Shown piece after piece: positions 34,317-46,575 of a stretch of DNA of 64,000 nt; positions within the stretch are counted from its first letter, which is position 1; every line of letters begins with the position of its first letter. Under the pieces are notes generated by a model. That model was not told the DNA's origin. It saw only the letters and a list, made by a program, of their open reading frames with translations, and did not search any database. The position numbers and the translations under genes are program-made. This DNA comes from Berberis thunbergii (lineage: Eukaryota > Streptophyta > Magnoliopsida > Ranunculales > Berberidaceae), in NCBI GenBank assembly GCA_003290165.1, contig QNQO01001838.1, positions 62,001 through 126,000 of the forward strand, read 5' to 3'.

Positions 34317-35301
34317 GTATATCAATTAAGATACGACACTGACTCAGATCAATCAGAAGATTCTAATCATGATCATTGTGTTGACGCATGTTAATGCAAT
34401 GCCTTAGCCAGTGTCAATATGCTTTCAAAATCAAAAGAAACTAGTATTCTTCAAGATTTTATTGATCGTATTGATGACCCTGCTCTTAAAATAGAGTACC
34501 TTAAGCATATTAAGACTACTGTTACAAAAAAACCTATTCCTGAGATTGTAAATCCAGTTTTACAATCATAAAGACATCATTGATAGGTTTAAAACTCCCG
34601 TTCATCAACCTATCACCATATCTAATTTACAAACAGAAGTTAATACCATGAAAAAGGAGATTTAACAGCTCAAGCAAGGTCAATCTTGTCTCATAAAGGT
34701 GTATCTCCGTCTTTTTATGACATTCCTTCCACTTCTGATCAGATAGCTGCTGAAGTTAATGAACCAAGTACTACTCCTTTTCTTAACAAAATCACAAAAG
34801 TTAAGTTTCACAAATGGTATATTAATATAACTTTGGTTATCAACCACAATTATACTGTCAATACCATCGCTCTTGTTGATTTTGGAGCAGATCTTAACTG
34901 TATTGCTGAAGGAATAATACATGTTTCATACTTCAAAACCACAAAATAGAAATTGTATTCTACCGATAACAGCCAAATACAAGTTCTGTATAAACTTACA
35001 AATCCTCATATTTGTCAAGACTCTATTTGCATTAAACAAATTATTTTTAGTCAAAGATATGGATCAAAAGATCATTCTTGGAATGCCATTCTTAACTACA
35101 ATTTATCCGTTTAATGTAACAAAAACTGGTATTCATACTAGTGCTCTTAGCAGCAATCTTACCTTCAAATTTCTACTTAAATAAAAAATTATTGAAATTA
35201 ATTCTTTAAAAACAAAGAATTTCTTTCTCAATTTCTTCTCCCACAAAAAGCAACTTTAAAATTTTTTAAAACAAGAAATATCTTATAAGCGTGTTGAAGA
35301 A
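34317..35301 (+). pseudogene. Pararetroviral coat-protease linker and aspartic protease, inactive
   Basis: 34317-34680 is an acidic linker with several stops. 34686-34949 contains the protease: hydrophobic run and ALVDFGADLNCI, where the catalytic D-S/T-G has become D-F-G, so it cannot be active. A second frame (34921-35184) contains the C-terminal protease part (DQKIILGMPFLTTIYPF). Viral similarity ends near 35301, where the right 85-bp repeat begins. Confidence 0.75.
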
Positions 35302-35386
35302 TAGATCCTTTGAATGAACTATTATTAGGTGAAGGTAAAACATGAAACTAATATGTGATAAAAGAGATACAATCGAAACAATGATT
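35302..35386 (+). repeat. 85-bp direct repeat, right copy
   Basis: Second copy of 29967-30051, differing at two bases. It marks the right edge of the viral insertion. Confidence 0.85.
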
Positions 35387-38300
35387 GTGACTTAAATTTA
35401 AATAGTACTCAAACAACTTACAATTTTTACAAAAAAAAAAAAAAAAAAAAAAATCTTTGTTAATGTCACAACTATGGATAAATAATATCTTTCGTTGATT
35501 TTGTGCTAAGATTTTATGTACAACAAAGTATTTTTAGAAATGAATTTTGAGAAAGAGAAAATATTTTATTTGCGATGAATTTTGTAAGCTAATTGGTGGT
35601 TGTGGATTACCTCGACCCCTGGTGTAGGTAAGATATATTAATTATTTTGACATCTTAAGTAGGTGATTGTGTATGACTATGCGCGTAACCTATATATAGT
35701 CTAATCTTTTGACCGAATCTATATGTCGAAAAACATATACCTCTTACATGTTATAAGTTGAAATAGTGTTAGATACACGGAAAATGCTTTAGGTATGTGT
35801 GCGAGCCATTGGAGGAATGACTATTGTGATAATAACTAAGCCACAAATTCTTACAAAAAATAATTCTAACAAGGTTTGGAATAATACTTTTCACATGGCG
35901 AAATTGAAATGCAAATATCTTTTGATCTATAGCTCAAAACAGTTAACAATCTTTTCCTACTAACAAAAAATTCAATTTTGCACAGTTTTTGTGAAATTAT
36001 GTTCTTGGAAATTCTACTTGGTATTGTGAAATGAAATCTTACAAAGACACTGAAGATTGAAAATAGGCGTGGCTGTAACAATGAGGTGTTTATTTGCTTT
36101 TGTTGTGACTTTTGGTTTATATTTTAATTCATAATTGGTCGAGAAATTTAAGTTGGTATTTTAAGACCTTACATTTTTATTTAATGGTAGATTGAACATT
36201 TGTAAAAGTTAAACCACTATTTAGTTTTCAATTAGTAATAGTTGGTTTTCATTTGAGTAAGTCTCGACACTTATGCTTGAAATATTTATCGTATCGGACT
36301 ATAATATAATATTGAAATAAATTCATGTATCGATTTTCAAAATGGTTGGATAGAATAAAGGTTGAAATTTATTTGTCCAACTTTTATAAAATTAGGGCAT
36401 ATCAGAAACTAAATCTTCCAATTGACATTAACATGGGTACGGTGTTAATTGAAATTATAAAACAATTAAATAACTTGAGCATGTTACAAGAATTATGTTG
36501 GACTCCACAATTTCAACATTTTTTCCCTTATAGCTAGACTAGATTTTTTTCCTAGTCGTTGGCTTGTTAAGTTTAGGTTTAGCAATATAGCAATCCTTAT
36601 AGATTTGATCACTATACTATTTTGAATTCTTGTGCTTGTTAGTACAATCTAAATTTTACATTACCCATTAAGGTGAAAATTTGCCATGATATGCATATGT
36701 TTAACATGGTGCGATTTATGCACAAGAAAGGAGATTTTAGAGTCAAATAAACTCTAGAAACACCCTAAGTGATACTAAAAAATGCAACTTACTAATAGAG
36801 ATGATAGTGCTAAAGGATATTCATTATGTGAATGCTTGGCAACTAATGTAAATTAACTAATATAATTAATTAATTAATCTTAATTTTAAATTTTGAGAAT
36901 TGCAAAACTAAGATTTTTACATACTCAGTATTATTGATCGTCATCAAAATCTCACTTTTACATTTTTCATATAATTAGTTTTTGCCAAAAATCATTCATC
37001 GACGTTTTGTTTAGTTTAGATTTGGGTTTTGCAAGATAGTATAGAAAAAATGTTTTTTATACGCAATACATGTGGGTTGAACTTCACATTCACATATCTA
37101 AGTTACTGTCAATTTGTGCATTTGCAAGTATACAATTTAAAATTTTACATCATCAACTGTGAAAATTGTTTAAATGTCTTAAAAAAAATTTATAAATGTA
37201 ATATACTCATGATGATTAACTCTACTTAGATGTCAAAGTCACTCAAGGCCGAGAGAAAGAGCATATGTGCCAATATTGGCTCAACACATGCAAATAGCAA
37301 AACTCAATCATTTGCAACAAATATCTCGATTCATAATTGATTGTTATTGTAGTTTTCTCCAAGCTTCACTCGTGTTACCTTAGACTATTATGAGATATCG
37401 TCTCATTGTCTCTACTGTCTAAACTCCTAATTCAATATGCGTCAAATTTTTCACTATTTATAGTACTCAAATAAAGTTGAACAAGTAAAAAAGTCATTAA
37501 TATTGTATTTACTATCTATCTATATTTTCAATCATAGATCTATCTTTCTCTTACCGTTCATCTCATGCCATTCCTAACCCTAAGAATACAATAGGATTGA
37601 CCGCACATGACCCTAATCCCAAAGACATTTAAAAAAATTAAGGATATATTAAAACATATTTGCACTTAATTAACGAACACTTTTTATTGCTTCAGTGGTC
37701 ATCATCCTTAGCTTATTAGAGAAAGTTCAATACTCCCTAATCCATTACAATACATTTTACAATTTTTTTTTACTTCTTAAAATGAATGTATATTAAATAT
37801 TTAATTTGTGCGTAGAAGGGTCATAAATCCAAAGTACCCCAAATTCAATTATATATACTATTATAACGCCTAAAGCCTAGGATAAACACTAAAATGTCTT
37901 TAACTCTAATATTTGTATTTCCCATTTTGCCTTCCTAATTTCTTAATATTTATAAGCAAAATCAACCCCTCTCAAACATTGATTAATTATAAGCCCCTAA
38001 AATAATGAATTTAAACCCCAATTATCTATAAATTATAATTACATCTAAATTTTGAATTTTCTATTTTGCCTCCATGTTTCATAATTTTTACAACCAAAAC
38101 TGTATTCTCAAACATTGATTAATTATACCTAAGCCCCTAACATAATTTATCTAAATCCCTCAGTTATCTGTAAACTATAAATAGGCCTTTACATCTAACT
38201 TTTGTATTTCATATTTTTCCCTTTACATTTCATACTTTTTACAATCAAAACTAGCTCCTCTAAACATTGATTAATTATATCTAAGCCTCTGACATAATTT

Positions 38301-38847
38301 ATTTGAAGCCATTAGGTCCTTACAATAGTGAGTGTAATATTTGGTAACAACATGTTACTCCATAATATTCTTTAACCTTCTAAATTAATTGAATTAAAAG
38401 TGTAAATAATTTTTATGATTATTTAGCTTAGACATCTTTAGTTAAATCTCCTAAGTTTTTTATTTTACTTATTATTGAAATTGTAGAATAAAATGAAAGT
38501 CCTTGATATACACACACGTAGATATTGACCCTAGTATCAATAACCAAGTTTTAATCTTGCATAGGGCGAGAAAGAGTTTTGAGTCCCAATTTCCAGAGCA
38601 CTCAACTCTTTCTTTCTATCACATTACTATCTTTCAATCCACCAATTTTATTCCTCATTTTTATCTTAACCCCTGAAATCCCCTCATTCATACTCCTTTT
38701 TCCTCTCATGTGCGAGCTCCCTGATTTCTCTTTGTTGTTTTTATTGATGCTCCTTAGTTGGGTTTTTTTTGCAGGTCTCTGGCGAAGTGCATATTCGTTT
38801 CCCAATTTTTTTTACCTTGCTAAAAGTCATATACCCATCACCATGTT
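35387..38847. other. Anonymous AT-rich DNA with poly(A) run and a tandem repeat
   Basis: No gene recognised. A run of about 24 A lies at 35430-35453. Between about 37895 and 38320 a unit of roughly 135-150 bp occurs three times; each copy has AAACATTGATTAATTATA, a TAAGCCCCTAA-type stretch and a TTTTGTATTTCATATTTT-like stretch. The remainder has only short chance open frames. Confidence 0.55.
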
Positions 38848-39386
38848 TGATGATACATCAAATAATACCGTCATCACAACAACATATGTGGCAAAGATCA
38901 TCTATCACAAGGATCAAGTATCCCGAGACCAGGCCAATTTATAAAGCCCAAATAAGACTATTTCAGTCATAAAAGTCCAAATATGGCCCTTAGAATAAAT
39001 CATAGGCCGAGGCCCAAATCTAGGCCCGATAAATTTCTCCCTCAAGGAGGGGGGGAACGTTACATAAAAAAAACTCGTGGAGGGAGTTAGGCCTCCACGG
39101 ACGTATCCTCATAAAGGAGGAGACTCTTACAGAGAACATCTCCCCTCGTTGCGCCTCACGTGCTTAAGTCACGTAGGGAATTAACTACGACTATTATAAA
39201 AGGTAAAAGGAATATTCGAGAAAGGTATGCAATTTTAACTGAGTTTTGTCCAGTATTATCTCTATCTCCCACTGAGTTATTGACTTATGCATCAGAGTGC
39301 CTTCGACCACCAAAAAGGTGGTCTTTGGCAATCTAACAACTGTTTTGCAGGTTTTACTTATTGGAGACTGGATTTTGGACACATCA
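38848..39386 (+). repeat. 5' LTR of relative B (539 bp)
   Basis: Begins TGATGATACATCAAATAAT, ends TTTTGGACACATCA, with TGATG/CATCA-type tips like the other family members. The 3' 165 bp match the LTR end of relative A. CTATTATAAAAGG at about 39190 is a possible TATA region. GTTTGCCATTGTCCTTGGGG follows at once, a degenerate primer-site position. Confidence 0.75.
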
Positions 39387-39619
39387 GTTTGCCATTGTCC
39401 TTGGGGACGACAAGTTCTCATTTCAAGTAGTAAATCCATAGCAACAAAATTCTCTCAGTTTTGATCGACGATCAAAAGAGCCTCGATCAAAAGAGCCCTC
39501 AAAATAAAATAACACATTCTACATACCCTCAACTCGATAACAATTAAGACAATCCCTCCACCGAAGAAACCAGGAGCGTAGACCTACTCATGGTCCAGAT
39601 GGAGTGTACGATCAAAGTG

Positions 39620-40920
39620 ATAGAAAAGTTCACCCAAGAGCATGCTCAATCCACCGACCCCGCCCCAGCAAAACCTAGCCAATGAACTTCCTGCATAACC
39701 TCACCAACAGATAAATCTCGAAAGCAGTGAACCACTTAAAGAAGGGATCCCACAGAGCGGCGAGACCCTTGCTAAAATCTCATTCAGAATCGGAGTCACA
39801 AACCCTAATATACTGTACGAACTAGCCAGACCACCATTCTCTGACGCACTCATGGTGACTCCTATGCTGAAAAAGTTCACTCCACCAAAATTTGAAGCTT
39901 ACAATTGTACTACCGATCAAACTGACCACTTACGACACTTTCACCACATGATGTCGTTAAAAGAGAGCACAAAGTCCATCCTATGCAAGACGTTCTCGAC
40001 AAGTCTCACCTCCAAAACAATGAATTGGTTCAATGGCCTACTACCAAAATTGATAGACTACCGCCTTCATTACAAGGTTTATCAACAATTAGCGGATGAG
40101 GAAGTGGCCACACTACTTGCTCCACATCAAACAGAAGCTCGAGGAGACGATAGGGGAGTATGTTACTCGTTTTACTAATGGGTTAATGATGATCGATGAT
40201 TGCATCGACTACATGGCCACTGTTACTTTCACTGCTAGACTGAAAAGAGGACCTTTTTGATGCTCTAAACCTAGAACCTCCAAAGAACATGGTGATTCTA
40301 TTGAAGACTACTCAAAAGCACATCACTCTAGAGGAAATGATAGCCGCCAAAAAGAAGAATGAATCCGATAGGGAAGCCCATTCAAAGAGGTGAGATATGA
40401 GGGAAGAAAAGAGGAGAGATGACAAGGGAAGAAAAGAGGAGAGATGACAGACCCCGAAAAGAAAACGCTTAGTAAAAAAACACCTAACTAACGAAAGGCC
40501 CGAGTTCAACCAACAAGAACCGGGAAAGTCTCATTAGACGAGGCCCATACATTAGCGAGTGACAAGCATCACAAAAAGACATACAAACCATATATGACCT
40601 TGAAGACCAACCGCATACCGAAACACATGACGAAACGAAAAGATCTCAATTGGCCACTCAATATGAGAGGAGACCCCGAGGGGCGGCACAAAAGAAAATA
40701 CTATTCTTTCCACAAGGATCACGGGCATGACACTTAAGACTGCTACAACCTAAAAGATGAAATCAATCATATTGTTTAAAGAGAACGACTCGACGAATTC
40801 ATCGGGTTGTTAGACAAACAACTTAAAGGGAAGGAAAAGGCGAAAACGACCACAGGATCAAAGGAACAACTCGAAGAACTGATATACGCCTTACACTACG
40901 TAGCCGAAAAAAAAGGCTAG
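39620..40920 (+). pseudogene. Gag remnant of relative B
   Basis: PPFSDALMVTPMLKKFTPPK, TTDQTDHLRHFHHMM and WFNGLLPKLIDY belong to the retrotransposon-gag capsid region (39852-40090). Shifted frames continue to a degenerate YSFHKDHGHDT zinc segment near 40700. Many stops. Confidence 0.75.
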
Positions 40921-41625
40921 TTAAGCCCGTCAATAACATTTTCCACTTGAGCTGATCTATATAGAACTAGAAGCACCAACGCCATCAAATGAGACAAGGT
41001 AAATTGATATGACAACTCAAACGAAGAGCAATGAGAAAATTGGCAATTCAAATGGGAGCCAAACAACAAACAAAATCCAAAGAAGCTTACAAGCTTGGCC
41101 ATTATCCACGACAAGGCCAACAATGCCTCCCACATTACCGACAACGAATACAACGCAAACAAATTCTATGAACCGAAGAACAGATACTGATGTGAGCATG
41201 ATTGGACAATTTGGGACTACATTCTATTATGTCCATCCAAACAAACCTGCCAAAAACACATACCCAACAACTCAATCAAGGAACATTCCGAGTTTATTAG
41301 CTACCTGACGACAACCATACACAAGCAACAAAACTACGGAAAACCATGGAGGAAGAAGTTACAGCAAAATGCTAAGACTACTCATGGCAGAGCAACTCAA
41401 CCAACATTCAGAAAGATACAATGCAGACTCCACAACATGACTTTATGATAAGGGAATGACTATTGCTACTAAAGATTGTTAAACACCCAAAACAGGGTTA
41501 TCAACAAAATTCCAAGTTAAAACTCTCCATCTTACGCCAAGATTGTGGCATTGAAGCCAGACAATAAGAAGCAATCGACATACCAAACCACAAACAAAAT
41601 GTTAGGACGAATAAGTCAGACACGA
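40921..41625 (+). other. Degenerate pol-region remnant of relative B
   Basis: Shares stretches with 24480-25280 in relative A. No domain identified. The plus-strand frame 41009-41308 is threonine/proline-rich and probably not a gene. Confidence 0.4.
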
Positions 41626-41629
41626 AACT

Positions 41630-42330
41630 TATGGTCGTATTAACCACGAAGAAAAAGTTAGGACAAAAAAATTAACTTACTCAAACAAACTTTGGATCGA
41701 CTAGTATGTCGGCCAATGAAGTAAGAGTTGGGATGAACCAGTCAACTTAAACAAACTTCGGGTCGACTAGTATGTCGAACAAAAGAAGTAAAAGTTGGGA
41801 TGAGCCAGTCAACTTACTCAAAAAAACTTCGGATCGACTAGTATGTCGAACTAATGAAGTAAAAATTGGAACGAAAAAAGTCAACTTATTCAAATAAACT
41901 TCGAGTCAACTAATATGTTGAACCAACAAAGTAAAAGTTGGGACAAACCAGTCAACTTACTAAAATAAACTTCGGATCGACTAGTATGTCGAACCAACAA
42001 AACTAAAATTGGGACGAAAAAGTCAACTTATTCAAATAAACTTCAAGTCGACTAGTATGTCGAACCAATGAAGTAGAAGTTAGGACGAAAAAGTCAACTG
42101 ATTCAAATAAACATCGAGTCGACTGATACGTCAGAGCAACGAAGTAAAAGTTGGGATGAAAAAGTCGACTCTCTAAAATACACTTCGAATCGACTAAGAT
42201 GTCGAAACCAATGAAGTAAGAGTTTGGACACACAAGTCGACTTACTCGGAAAAACTTTGTGCCAACCAACGTGTCAAAACAACGAGGCAACAACGAACGA
42301 GTCAACTTATTAAACCTTATGCATCAGATC
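41630..42330. repeat. Tandem repeats, unit about 70 bp (relative B)
   Basis: Ten or so diverged units with CGACTAGTATGTCGAAC, GAAGTAAAAGTTGGGA and CCAGTCAACTTACT. Homologous to 25285-25960 but with its own variant, so the arrays have diverged or been homogenised separately. Confidence 0.9.
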
Positions 42331-42639
42331 AATAAATTTGGACGCATAAGTTAAAGCGTAGCCATAAATAGCCCTCTAGCCGATCAAAATATCAGATTAG
42401 GAAGCGGAAGCTAGAGGTACGAAGTACAACTACGACAAAATTAGAAGTAAGAAAGTACGAGTCAAAACCATTCAAAACCAACCAACACTTCGAAACATTT
42501 TTTGGCGCATGAAAACTTGAGGATCCGAGTGAGGAAAATCCCTCAATTGACAGAAAGAAAAACTTCGGGTGGTCAACAAGCAACCGCAAGAACAGGCATA
42601 TGGATAAGCCTTCATCATCAACACTTAACATTACTACAA

Positions 42640-44150
42640 ATGATTTGATGAGGGGAACACACGTGTCATATATGACAGGTCAACACACACGGCCCAAGAC
42701 AAATCACGATTTCAAAGAGTAAGCTCGCGAAACGGAAATTAGATAAAAGGCAATACAATATTGTTAAAAAGAAAATTTTCTCATACATAAAATCATTATG
42801 TTACATTCAAAAATGAAGAGTGTACATCTGGAAAAGGATATGGAGAAGAAAATAGAAATTTCAGAGAAGATGCGGCAAGAGCATCGGATGGAAGAGCAGC
42901 TACAACATCAGTGGCAAAGGGTGATGAAGTCCCTTCTGCAACAACAAGAGCAAGTGAGGGAGCTTGATCGGAAGAGGGAGGAGGCAAGGTTCTCCCTTCA
43001 CCTACGGGATCGCTTGGAAGAATAGGAGTATCTTCCTCAGAATCTTCATCCTCAAAGACTTGATCAACCAAGTGACGGTACTCGGACAAATTGACACCAA
43101 ACTTTTCAATATAGTCAAGAAGCTCGACTCAGCCATCAACAATTCTCCCCCATTCTTCCACCTCCGCAATCCTCAACTTGTTTTTAGTGGCTGCAAGCTC
43201 TTTTTAGTAGAAATAAACTACCTTTCGATAGTGGCCAACATGGCTGAGATATCTGACTTCACTTCGTCAAGCGCGACCATTAATTGTTCCACTCGCCCTT
43301 CAACAATCCTATGGTTGACAGATTGCTCAACTACAGAACGCAGAGCCTCATCAAATCAGTCGTCAAAATCTCAAGTTCCATAGCAGACTTATTTCGAGCA
43401 GCTTCTACTTCCCTTAACGAGGCCAAAGCAGCCCCAGCTGCCCTCTCTTGCTCCAGGCACTACGCCTTCAGCACATCAAACTGACGATGGACGTGAAAAA
43501 ACACCAACAGTAGTGTCGCCAACTTTCTCTTAAGAGCAACCACCTGGCCGCGACCAGCCCTGTACTCTGATCCCATCACTTCGGCATAAGTGGGGTGATT
43601 CATCCCATCCATTATTTGCTTCAGACCATAATGAAGATGGGTGTTGGGATCCACATGGGCATCGAAGGCCATTCCACTGCCCGCTTGTGCCACTCGTTGA
43701 TCAACCTACGCGCACCATCCTGCACGTCAAGCTGAGTGAACCAACATAACTTTCAATCCGATTTGATACGAATATCCTTTGGGTTGGGCTCCTTCCAACA
43801 AATCCAAAGATGGAGGATGCGGGGATCTGGAAGCACCGAAGAACCACCACCAACAGTCGGAAGAATGGGTGGAACATCAGTGATAATAGAAAACCACTCT
43901 TGCTTCTTGCAGCGCAGTAGTTGCAACAGCAACAGAATGAGTAATAGTAATGATGTGAGCAGAGGAACCTAGAAGAGCAAGAGAAGAAACTAAGAACCCC
44001 GACCCATCATCGACAAGAATGGAAGGGGATCGAGGAGGAAGAACTACAAAATTCTGACCATGGTCATCAACCTCCTTCGACTCCTCCACTGCCAACTGAA
44101 GCATCTTATCATCGATTGCCCGAGGGTCGTTGTTAGATCAATCAACAACA
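42640..44150 (-). pseudogene. Antisense ORF of relative B
   Basis: Minus strand. 43089-42796 reads EYRHLVDQVFEDEDSEED and an acidic, proline/serine-rich tail. 43693-43460 reads GSGMAFDAHVDPNTHLHYG and MNHPTYAEVMGSEY. These match relative A (YRGLVDHIFKDDDGEE; NHLTYAGVMGSNY). Frame changes break it between blocks, yet the conserved blocks are in the same order, so both descend from one coding ORF. Confidence 0.5.
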
Positions 44151-44199
44151 TCAAAAACACCATAGGCGGAAAGAAACCTCTTGTTGGTCTATTAGAGAC

Positions 44200-45606
44200 A
44201 TCAACTCCTATCACCACTATTATCACAACCAATACTGAGGTTGTTCAGGTTTCAGTGACTATCGCAGAAGGGTGCCCAAGTACTCATTATTCTCTCTTGG
44301 AACACCAAGGGCATTAGGTCTGCCCAAACGTTCCAGAATCTAAAGACATTATCCCATCAGTCCAATCCGGATATCATTTTTTTGTTAGAAACCAAAGCCT
44401 TCTCTATTTCTATGGATTGCTTACGCTAGAGACTCGGCTTCAGACACAGACTCTCAGTTGCAGCTAATGGACTTTCAGGTGGCATTGCACTATTCTGGAA
44501 AGAAGGTATTCATCTCACCATCCTTTCATCTTATAAATATTATTTTATTTGCACTTTAGATGAATAGTGTACTTTATCTACTTGGTCGATTATTTTTGCA
44601 TATGGTGAACCCAACCCCTCTATTCGAAAACAGTTTTGGGATTCTATGTCTACCATGCACTACTACCAATCTTTTCCTGGTATTCTTATTGGGGATCTTA
44701 ATGTCATTCTTAGACCTGAATACAAAATGGGGGGGGGAGGTAATCGGCCCTACTCTCTCTTCCTTGAATCACATCTAAACCTTCACTAATACCCATGCCC
44801 TTTTAGACTTCCCACTTAACGACTCCTAATTCACCTAGAACAACAAACGAAAAGACAACAATGGTATTAAGGCTAAGCTTGACCGGGTTATAGTGACTAC
44901 TGATTGGATGCACCTTTTTCCCTATGCTACTGCACAACAATTCACACCTCTACCTCAGACCATAGAGCCATTTCTCTTCAGCTAGTTGCGAATATGAATA
45001 TGGGTCCCAATATGTTTAAATTTTTTCACATGTGGACTAGAAACCCCTACTGTAGGGAACTTGTGACTTCTTTTTGGACTCCTAGACGACATACCAATCC
45101 GGACAATAATTTCCATTTAAAACCAAAAAATTGTGATACTTTCTTTTTCCATGGAACAATACTGATTTCAAAAACATTCAACTCTCCTCTAGAAACTCAA
45201 AAGGCTCTGGACAACCTTCAAAATGAGCAACCTTCTAGTCACAATGTTTTGCAATTTATATGTTGGCAGATAGACTTTCGGAATTTTTGTGCGGTAGGAA
45301 CTTTTTTGGAAAAACAAGTCGGGTTGATTCTGGCTCAAGGGCAGAGATAAAAACATTAAATTCTTCCATCTCTCTGCTTTGCTCCGCCGCAAAAAGAACC
45401 GTATCATCTGCCTTAAGGATGAAGATAATGTCTGACATTCCAACACTATTGTTGTTGGGGAAATTCTCATTAACTACTTTGCCAAAAAGTTTAGTTCTTC
45501 AAGCCCCAATCCCAACCCTGAGCTTCTGTCTCTGTTACTCCTCCATAATGCCTTCCATTCCCTTATGGAGAGCAAAATTGGCTAATCCTGAATCCTTACA
45601 CCAAGA
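44200..45606 (+). mobile_element. LINE (L1-type) fragment: endonuclease to pre-RT region
   Basis: Plus-strand reading with several stops. From about 44284: LSWNTKGIRSAQTFQN, FLLETKA (endonuclease E), GGIALFWK, IGDLNVIL (the GDLN motif near 44690) and SDHRAISL near 44960. Then, with a frame change, KFFHLSALLRRKKNRI and INYFAKKF (near 45360-45500), a segment found upstream of the reverse transcriptase in plant L1 elements. It stops near 45585-45606, where coatomer sequence begins. No reverse transcriptase core and no poly(A) tail, so it is truncated at the 3' side by rearrangement. Confidence 0.8.
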
Positions 45607-46575
45607 ATCAACTCTCTCAAAGTCTGGTCCCAAGCTTTCCCATGCATTCCTGAAATTGGAAACCCCCACTATCAACACATAATCAGCTGCAACAACCTCA
45701 ACATCTTCAAGCTGGTATTCATCTTCAACTCCTTCATCCTCTACCTCACCACTTGAATCAACCTTGAAGGACACAAATTGATTCAGCATCAAAATGATAA
45801 TACACCAAAATAGAAGTTGACTTTGTAGTAAGTATGTAGCTTGTGGTTTAAAAGTTCAAATAAGATGAGTTTGTTAGTTACTCGGTGAAAAAAAAATTTC
45901 AAGTTAAATAACTTATCGCAACTTGACGAAATCCACTCTTTTTAGGATAGCATTCAAGTGAACAAATACCTTTACAGTGGACCTAAGTTACAGAATCTAA
46001 TTCAAGAAAAATTTCTTCATATGGAAATCAATTAACCTTTAAAATGAAACCATCTGACTTGGTCAAAATCAAAGCTTTGATTTGCCTTTACATGGAAGTG
46101 GATTAATTTTTAAATGTTGATCACAATTTAGCCATTACCAAAGCAAGGTACTAGGAATAAGTGGACAGATTAAGTGGCAACTGTACCTCTTTAACAACAA
46201 ACTTCAACGTGTTAGAGAACTTCCCAATAACTGCACCTTCTGGCTTCTGGAATGCAATGTATGTCTGCCCTGGAGAATCATAAGGAAGTGAGCTTAAAGC
46301 CTTGCATGCTACTTCCACAAAATCCTCAGCTTCAGAAGCATCAACAATAACAGACACCTGAAAGCAAGCCAGAGCATAATTGTCAAAGAAGTTTTATTCA
46401 AAGGAAATGGACATTGAATATTGCATTTCAAAGTGGATAGATACATTTTCCAGCAGTTGTTGAGGAATGGTATTTGTGCAGTTATACTGAAATACAACAT
46501 GCTCATCATAAATGTGCTTCACAACATTGACAGCATACTCCGTCTCAGGTTCTGTCAGCTCTACTGTGGTGAGGA
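45607..46575 (-). pseudogene. Coatomer gamma subunit (COPI) fragment, three exons
   Basis: Gamma-COP is part of the COPI coat on Golgi-derived vesicles; the fragment covers the C-terminal appendage region. Exons on the minus strand: 46445-46575 (VELTEPETEYAVNVVKHIYD, FQYNCTNTIPQQLLENV), 46187-46357 (VSVIVDASEAEDFVEVA, SLPYDSPGQTYIAF) and 45607-45762 (EVEDEGVEDEYQLEDVEVV, VGVSNFRNAWESLGPDFERV). AG/GT sites and phases fit and no stop interrupts. Downstream of FERVD the expected continuation is replaced by LINE DNA at 45606; upstream exons are not seen. It lies with other minus-strand gene pieces inside the CACTA end at 50973. Confidence 0.88.

Larger units (their letters stand above)
30052..35301 (+). 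mobile_element. Endogenous pararetrovirus (Caulimoviridae), permuted and decayed
   Basis: Plant pararetroviruses have circular DNA genomes and do not normally integrate; copies in chromosomes are accidental. Here the order is reverse transcriptase, RNase H, a second ORF, intergenic region with promoter, initiator-tRNA-Met primer site (33314), coat protein, protease. Starting from the primer site, the normal genome order would be coat protein, protease, reverse transcriptase, RNase H, second ORF. The copy is therefore a circle opened between protease and reverse transcriptase. The movement protein expected between primer site and coat protein is absent. Stops and frameshifts occur in every ORF. 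The arrangement and reverse transcriptase motifs resemble Florendovirus/Petuvirus; genus is inference. Confidence 0.9.
38848..44200 (+). mobile_element. Gypsy relative B (plus strand, 3' truncated)
   Basis: 5' LTR, primer-site-like sequence, gag, pol remnants, tandem repeats and antisense ORF in the same order as relative A. The 3' LTR is missing: similarity to A ends near 44185, where the LINE begins. No reverse transcriptase seen. Confidence 0.75.

Noticed and set aside
45256..45438. Minus-strand frame resembling a reverse transcriptase ADD motif
   Set aside because: The plus-strand reading gives the conserved LINE segment KFFHLSALLRRKKNRI in correct order; the minus-strand match is a mirror coincidence.
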